DNA of 8,274 bases from Candidatus Sericytochromatia bacterium (GTDB taxonomy: Bacteria; Cyanobacteriota; Sericytochromatia; UBA7694). Numbering within the stretch: position 1 is the stretch's first letter; each line of letters starts with the position of its first letter. The notes under the pieces were generated by a model. That model worked only from the letters and a program-made list of their open reading frames with translations, did no database searches and had not been told where the DNA came from. The translations under genes and the position numbers were made by a program. Of this stretch, positions 6,199 through 8,274 are shown piece after piece. The stretch covers positions 1 to 8,274 of the forward strand of contig CAJYHH010000228.1 of the NCBI GenBank assembly GCA_913773825.1. Direction: 5' to 3'.

Positions 6199-7353
6199 AT
6201 GAGTAACTCAATGTCGATGTCTGCCCTAGAAAATAAACTGATGGATAACGTCTTTCGCACCGCCCAGTCCAGCGGCCAGCAGGGAGCCGTAAATGCAGCA
6301 GGTGCTGCTGGCACGGCTGAAACCATGGCTCGCTATGCCTTTAAAGACTTTGTGCATTATTTTATGATGCTTGAAGAACAAGCCAAAGCAGCGGCTCGTC
6401 AGGCTCAGCCTGTAAGTGGGAATCAAGCAGCCAGTCCCTTGATGTCAGGCGGTATGCAGCTGGATATTCGCGTCAAACGTTATGAAACTGAAGCCCCAGC
6501 CGCCAGCCAGCCGGTTACGGTACGCCAGCATGATACAGCCCAGAGTGGTGCACGCCAGATTGAGATTCACGGAAGTGAACAGCGCGATGACGGCACAGTG
6601 GTTCATACTGTAACCGTGATTGAACTGGCAGTGGTTCAAGCATATGTTTTACCCCCCATCCAAACTGCCAAAGGTGGCGGCACGGGCCAGCTCAATCTCG
6701 CGCAGGCCACCGGCACTGCGGGTGACAGCCTGGATAAATTTTTCGAACGCTCGCCTTATGCTGGCGCGGCAGGCCAGACACTCTGGCAATACAGCAGTAA
6801 TGACGCCATGAAGCTGGTCAAAGAAGAGAAGCGCCTGGATGATTTTGCCGCGGATCAAGCCATGCAGAAGCTGATTGAAGTCGCTTATAAAGTGCTGAAG
6901 TATATGCAGACACTTGAACTCGATACGGAATTTAAGCTGACTAAAGACGAGTCGAAGCTGGTTCAGGAAGCCTTAAGCAATAATCCCAGTGATGTAGTGA
7001 TCAAGAGTGTCTTAAAGATGCTCAAAAAGAAAAAGATCAAAGTTGCGAAGGTTAAACAAGAGGTCAAAAAGCAGCATGATGAACTTGAGCAGAAGCTCAA
7101 GGCGCTTGAAACTCAAAACACCCAGCAGCTTGCTGAACTTCAAAAAAGTGGACAAACGTCCTCTGAAGAAACTCAGAAACGAACAGAAGAAATCAGCAAA
7201 GTCAGCCAGCAGATCAAACAGCTCAAAAAAGTGCTTAAAGCTATTCAGGCCTTTGAATACGTTCCCGATGAACAGCAGGAAAATCTGAGCCCTGATGTCT
7301 TTAAGCAACTGCTTGAAGAGTTTAATCAGGCCAATCTCGATATGGCCACCTAG
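6199..7353 (+). CDS. Hypothetical protein, paralogue B of a tandem pair (384 aa)
   Basis: Same unknown family as the gene before it. Shared blocks include SALENKLMD (8-16), YAFKDFV (46-52), LDIRVKRY (88-95), SQPVTV (103-108), DGTVVHTVTVIELAV (131-145), LDD (213-215), AYKVLKYMQ (229-237), LTKDES (247-252) and a terminal FNQANL. The AYKVLK block falls at the same residue number in both. The C-terminal coiled coil (about 275-350) is longer and richer in Lys, Gln and Glu than in paralogue A. I chose the ATG at 6199 because the first paralogue starts at the matching point and GGATGGA lies upstream. The frame is also open from an ATG at 6160 (397 residues), which has no ribosome site. No signal peptide, membrane span or catalytic motif is seen. 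The terminator right after the stop suggests it ends the transcription unit. Confidence 0.83.
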   Translation: MSNSMSMSALENKLMDNVFRTAQSSGQQGAVNAAGAAGTAETMARYAFKDFVHYFMMLEEQAKAAARQAQPVSGNQAASPLMSGGMQLDIRVKRYETEAPAASQPVTVRQHDTAQSGARQIEIHGSEQRDDGTVVHTVTVIELAVVQAYVLPPIQTAKGGGTGQLNLAQATGTAGDSLDKFFERSPYAGAAGQTLWQYSSNDAMKLVKEEKRLDDFAADQAMQKLIEVAYKVLKYMQTLELDTEFKLTKDESKLVQEALSNNPSDVVIKSVLKMLKKKKIKVAKVKQEVKKQHDELEQKLKALETQNTQQLAELQKSGQTSSEETQKRTEEISKVSQQIKQLKKVLKAIQAFEYVPDEQQENLSPDVFKQLLEEFNQANLDMAT

Positions 7354-7385
7354 GCCTAAACCAGTCGTCTGACCGCCTAACTTGC

Positions 7386-7431
7386 GGCCTCTGTCAGCTT
7401 CCGAGTGAGCTGACAGAGGCCATTTTTATTT
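7386..7431 (+). terminator. Intrinsic terminator after paralogue B
   Basis: GGCCTCTGTCAGCT (7386-7399) pairs perfectly over 14 bp with AGCTGACAGAGGCC (7408-7421) around an 8-base loop. It is followed by ATTTTTATTTG. It lies 33 bases after the paralogue B stop and before the next gene's ribosome site, so it closes the paralogue unit and separates it from the YwbE gene. Confidence 0.93.
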
Positions 7432-7501
7432 GTTTTAACCAGCCCAGCATGCTGCTTAAACCAGTTATAGTACCGGTCAAAACAGCTACTTAGGAGATTT
7501 T

Positions 7502-7699
7502 ATGCTAGACGGTAGAAAACGCAGTGACATTCAAGTGGGGCAAACCGTTCAGATTGTACTTAAACAAGATCAGCGCTCTGGCAAGCTGACTTCAGGCATC
7601 GTTGAGAAGATTCTTACCCCCTCAGCCAATCATCCTCACGGAATTAAAGTTCGTCTGCGTGATGGCCAGGTTGGACGTGTTAAACAGATTGAAGCTTAA
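7502..7699 (+). CDS. ywbE: YwbE family protein
   Basis: This 65-residue protein matches the YwbE family (DUF2196) over its whole length. It carries the family hallmarks: VGQTVQIVLKQDQRSGKLTSG, then a Val/Ile-rich strand, then HPHGIKVRLRDGQVGRV near the C-terminus. The pattern suggests a small beta-barrel, and the family's molecular role is not established. AGGAG lies about 5 bases before the ATG. A -10-like TATAGT occurs at 7466-7471 with no clear -35. The strong terminator upstream means it needs its own promoter. Family recognition is from memory of the motif, but the match is distinctive. Confidence 0.9.
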   Translation: MLDGRKRSDIQVGQTVQIVLKQDQRSGKLTSGIVEKILTPSANHPHGIKVRLRDGQVGRVKQIEA

Positions 7700-7800
7700 G
7701 AGACAGCTTCAAACAGAGCTTTCAATCTCAGCTAGGTTTATTCTTTGACACAGCGTATCAAACGCAGGTCTGGCCATTGTTTATGCCCTTCTTCATTACA

Positions 7801-7830
7801 TAGACAGCTTTACAAACAAAGTGTTAATAT
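7801..7830 (+). promoter_or_regulatory. Candidate promoter of the helicase gene
   Basis: TAGACA (7801-7806; five of six matches to TTGACA) is followed 18 bp later by TAATAT (7825-7830), preceded by TG at the extended -10 position. Transcription from here would leave a leader of about 165 bases before the helicase ATG. Confidence 0.4.
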
Positions 7831-7858
7831 AAGCTTATTCTAGGACTATGTTCCAGTT

Positions 7859-7905
7859 AAGCGAGACTTTTTCTCATTCTCTAAAAATTCACCCATTTCT
7901 CGCTT
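7859..7905 (+). other. Inverted repeat in the helicase leader
   Basis: AAGCGAGA (7859-7866) is exactly complementary to TCTCGCTT (7898-7905) across a 31-base loop. If transcribed, it would form a stem-loop in the 5' leader of the helicase mRNA. Leader structure is common in cold-shock helicase genes, but no specific motif is recognised. Confidence 0.4.
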
Positions 7906-8004
7906 GTCTGGTCAAGGCATCTGCCTTTCAGCCCACCTCGCTGAATCACCCCACCCATTTTCCTTCAACTGATTTAATCCAATTATTCAATCCAAAGGAC
8001 ATCC

Positions 8005-8274
8005 ATGACGTTTACTTCTTTTGACTTTCGCCCCGAGCTCCTTAAAAGCCTAACTGAGCTCGGCTATCAAACCCCTACCCCGATTCAGGCCCAGACCATT
8101 CCCCTCTTGCTGGCTGGCCATGACGTAATCGGAACCGCTCAAACCGGCACAGGCAAAACTGCCGCTTTTGCCCTGCCCATTCTGCAGCAGTTACAGCCCA
8201 TGAGCGGCAAAAAAAAAGCCCCAGGCTTTGATTATTACCCCCACGCGCGAACTTGCTGAACAAATTGATCAGAA
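8005..8274 (+). CDS. DEAD-box RNA helicase, N-terminal part, with apparent frameshift
   Basis: This is the 5' end of an ATP-dependent RNA helicase of the RhlE/DeaD type, which unwinds RNA duplexes in ribosome assembly or RNA turnover. The Q motif is visible (LGYQTPTPIQ, Q28), followed by motif I, the Walker A loop AQTGTGKT (45-52, K51), and FALPIL. The start has AAAGGA five bases upstream. The frame from 8005 meets TGA at 8257-8259 after only 84 codons. The next frame, from the A-run on, reads PQALIITPTRELAEQI, which is exactly the expected motif Ia (PTREL at 8240-8254). One A fewer in the run of nine at 8209-8217 would join them as KKKPQALIITPTREL. So this is either a sequencing or assembly error, a true inactivating indel, or slippage at the A-run. 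The remaining helicase motifs lie beyond the window. Confidence 0.88.

Larger units (their letters stand above)
7700..8004 (+). other. Long leader region before the DEAD-box helicase gene
   Basis: This 305-bp gap probably holds the helicase promoter and a 5' leader of about 165 bases. It contains a candidate promoter (7801-7830) and an 8-bp inverted repeat (7859-7866 with 7898-7905). A 58-codon open frame runs from an ATG at 7848 to 8024, overlapping the helicase start, but its AGGA is only two bases from the ATG. AAAGGA five bases before 8005 is the helicase ribosome site. No RNA family was recognised. Confidence 0.5.

Noticed and set aside
7012..7308. 98-codon minus-strand frame, and a similar one at 5542-5838
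   Set aside because: Phe/Leu-rich products that are the antisense of Lys/Glu/Gln-rich coiled coils.
7691..7710. GAAGCT...AGCTTC hairpin over the YwbE stop codon
   Set aside because: Only 6 bp and followed by AAAC with no T-run, so not a terminator.

Overview
The window is bacterial: closely spaced ATG-started genes, several with Shine-Dalgarno sites, one textbook intrinsic terminator, and TAA, TAG and TGA all used as stops (standard code 11). I see no tRNA, rRNA, CRISPR array, transposase or phage gene. The lineage cannot be fixed from the sequence. Long NHL/propeller proteins fused to zinc ribbons, beside genes of no recognised family, would suit a poorly sampled lineage such as a non-photosynthetic relative of the cyanobacteria (for example Sericytochromatia), but that is a low-confidence guess.

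Left half (minus strand). Bases 2368 down to 1 are one uninterrupted reading frame of at least 789 codons whose 3' end lies beyond the window. It encodes a composite protein: N-terminal coiled coil, beta-propeller-like block, Pro/Ala-rich linker with a KPL repeat, second coiled coil, four-Cys zinc ribbon, and an NHL-like propeller that continues past the edge. After a 310-bp gap (2369-2678) comes a 388-residue protein with a C-terminal C39-like cysteine protease domain. Its promoter region carries a perfect 14-bp inverted repeat and an 11-bp tandem repeat. Further right, still on the minus strand, is a GNAT N-acetyltransferase (4011-4526).

Right half (plus strand). A 394-bp divergent, partly very AT-rich spacer leads to two tandem paralogues of unknown family (4921-6012 and about 6199-7353). 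They share a beta-rich centre and a helical AYKVLK-containing core, and differ mainly in the length of a C-terminal coiled coil. A strong terminator (7386-7427) closes this pair. Then come a YwbE-family small protein (7502-7699) and, after a 305-bp leader, the start of a DEAD-box RNA helicase (8005 to the right edge). The helicase reading frame is broken after a run of nine A residues.

How they might work together. The GNAT, YwbE and helicase genes look like ordinary housekeeping or stress genes. The paralogue pair, the protease and the composite propeller protein are the unusual part. None has a recognisable signal peptide or membrane span, and no shared operator or operon ties them together, so any common system is a hypothesis based on proximity only.
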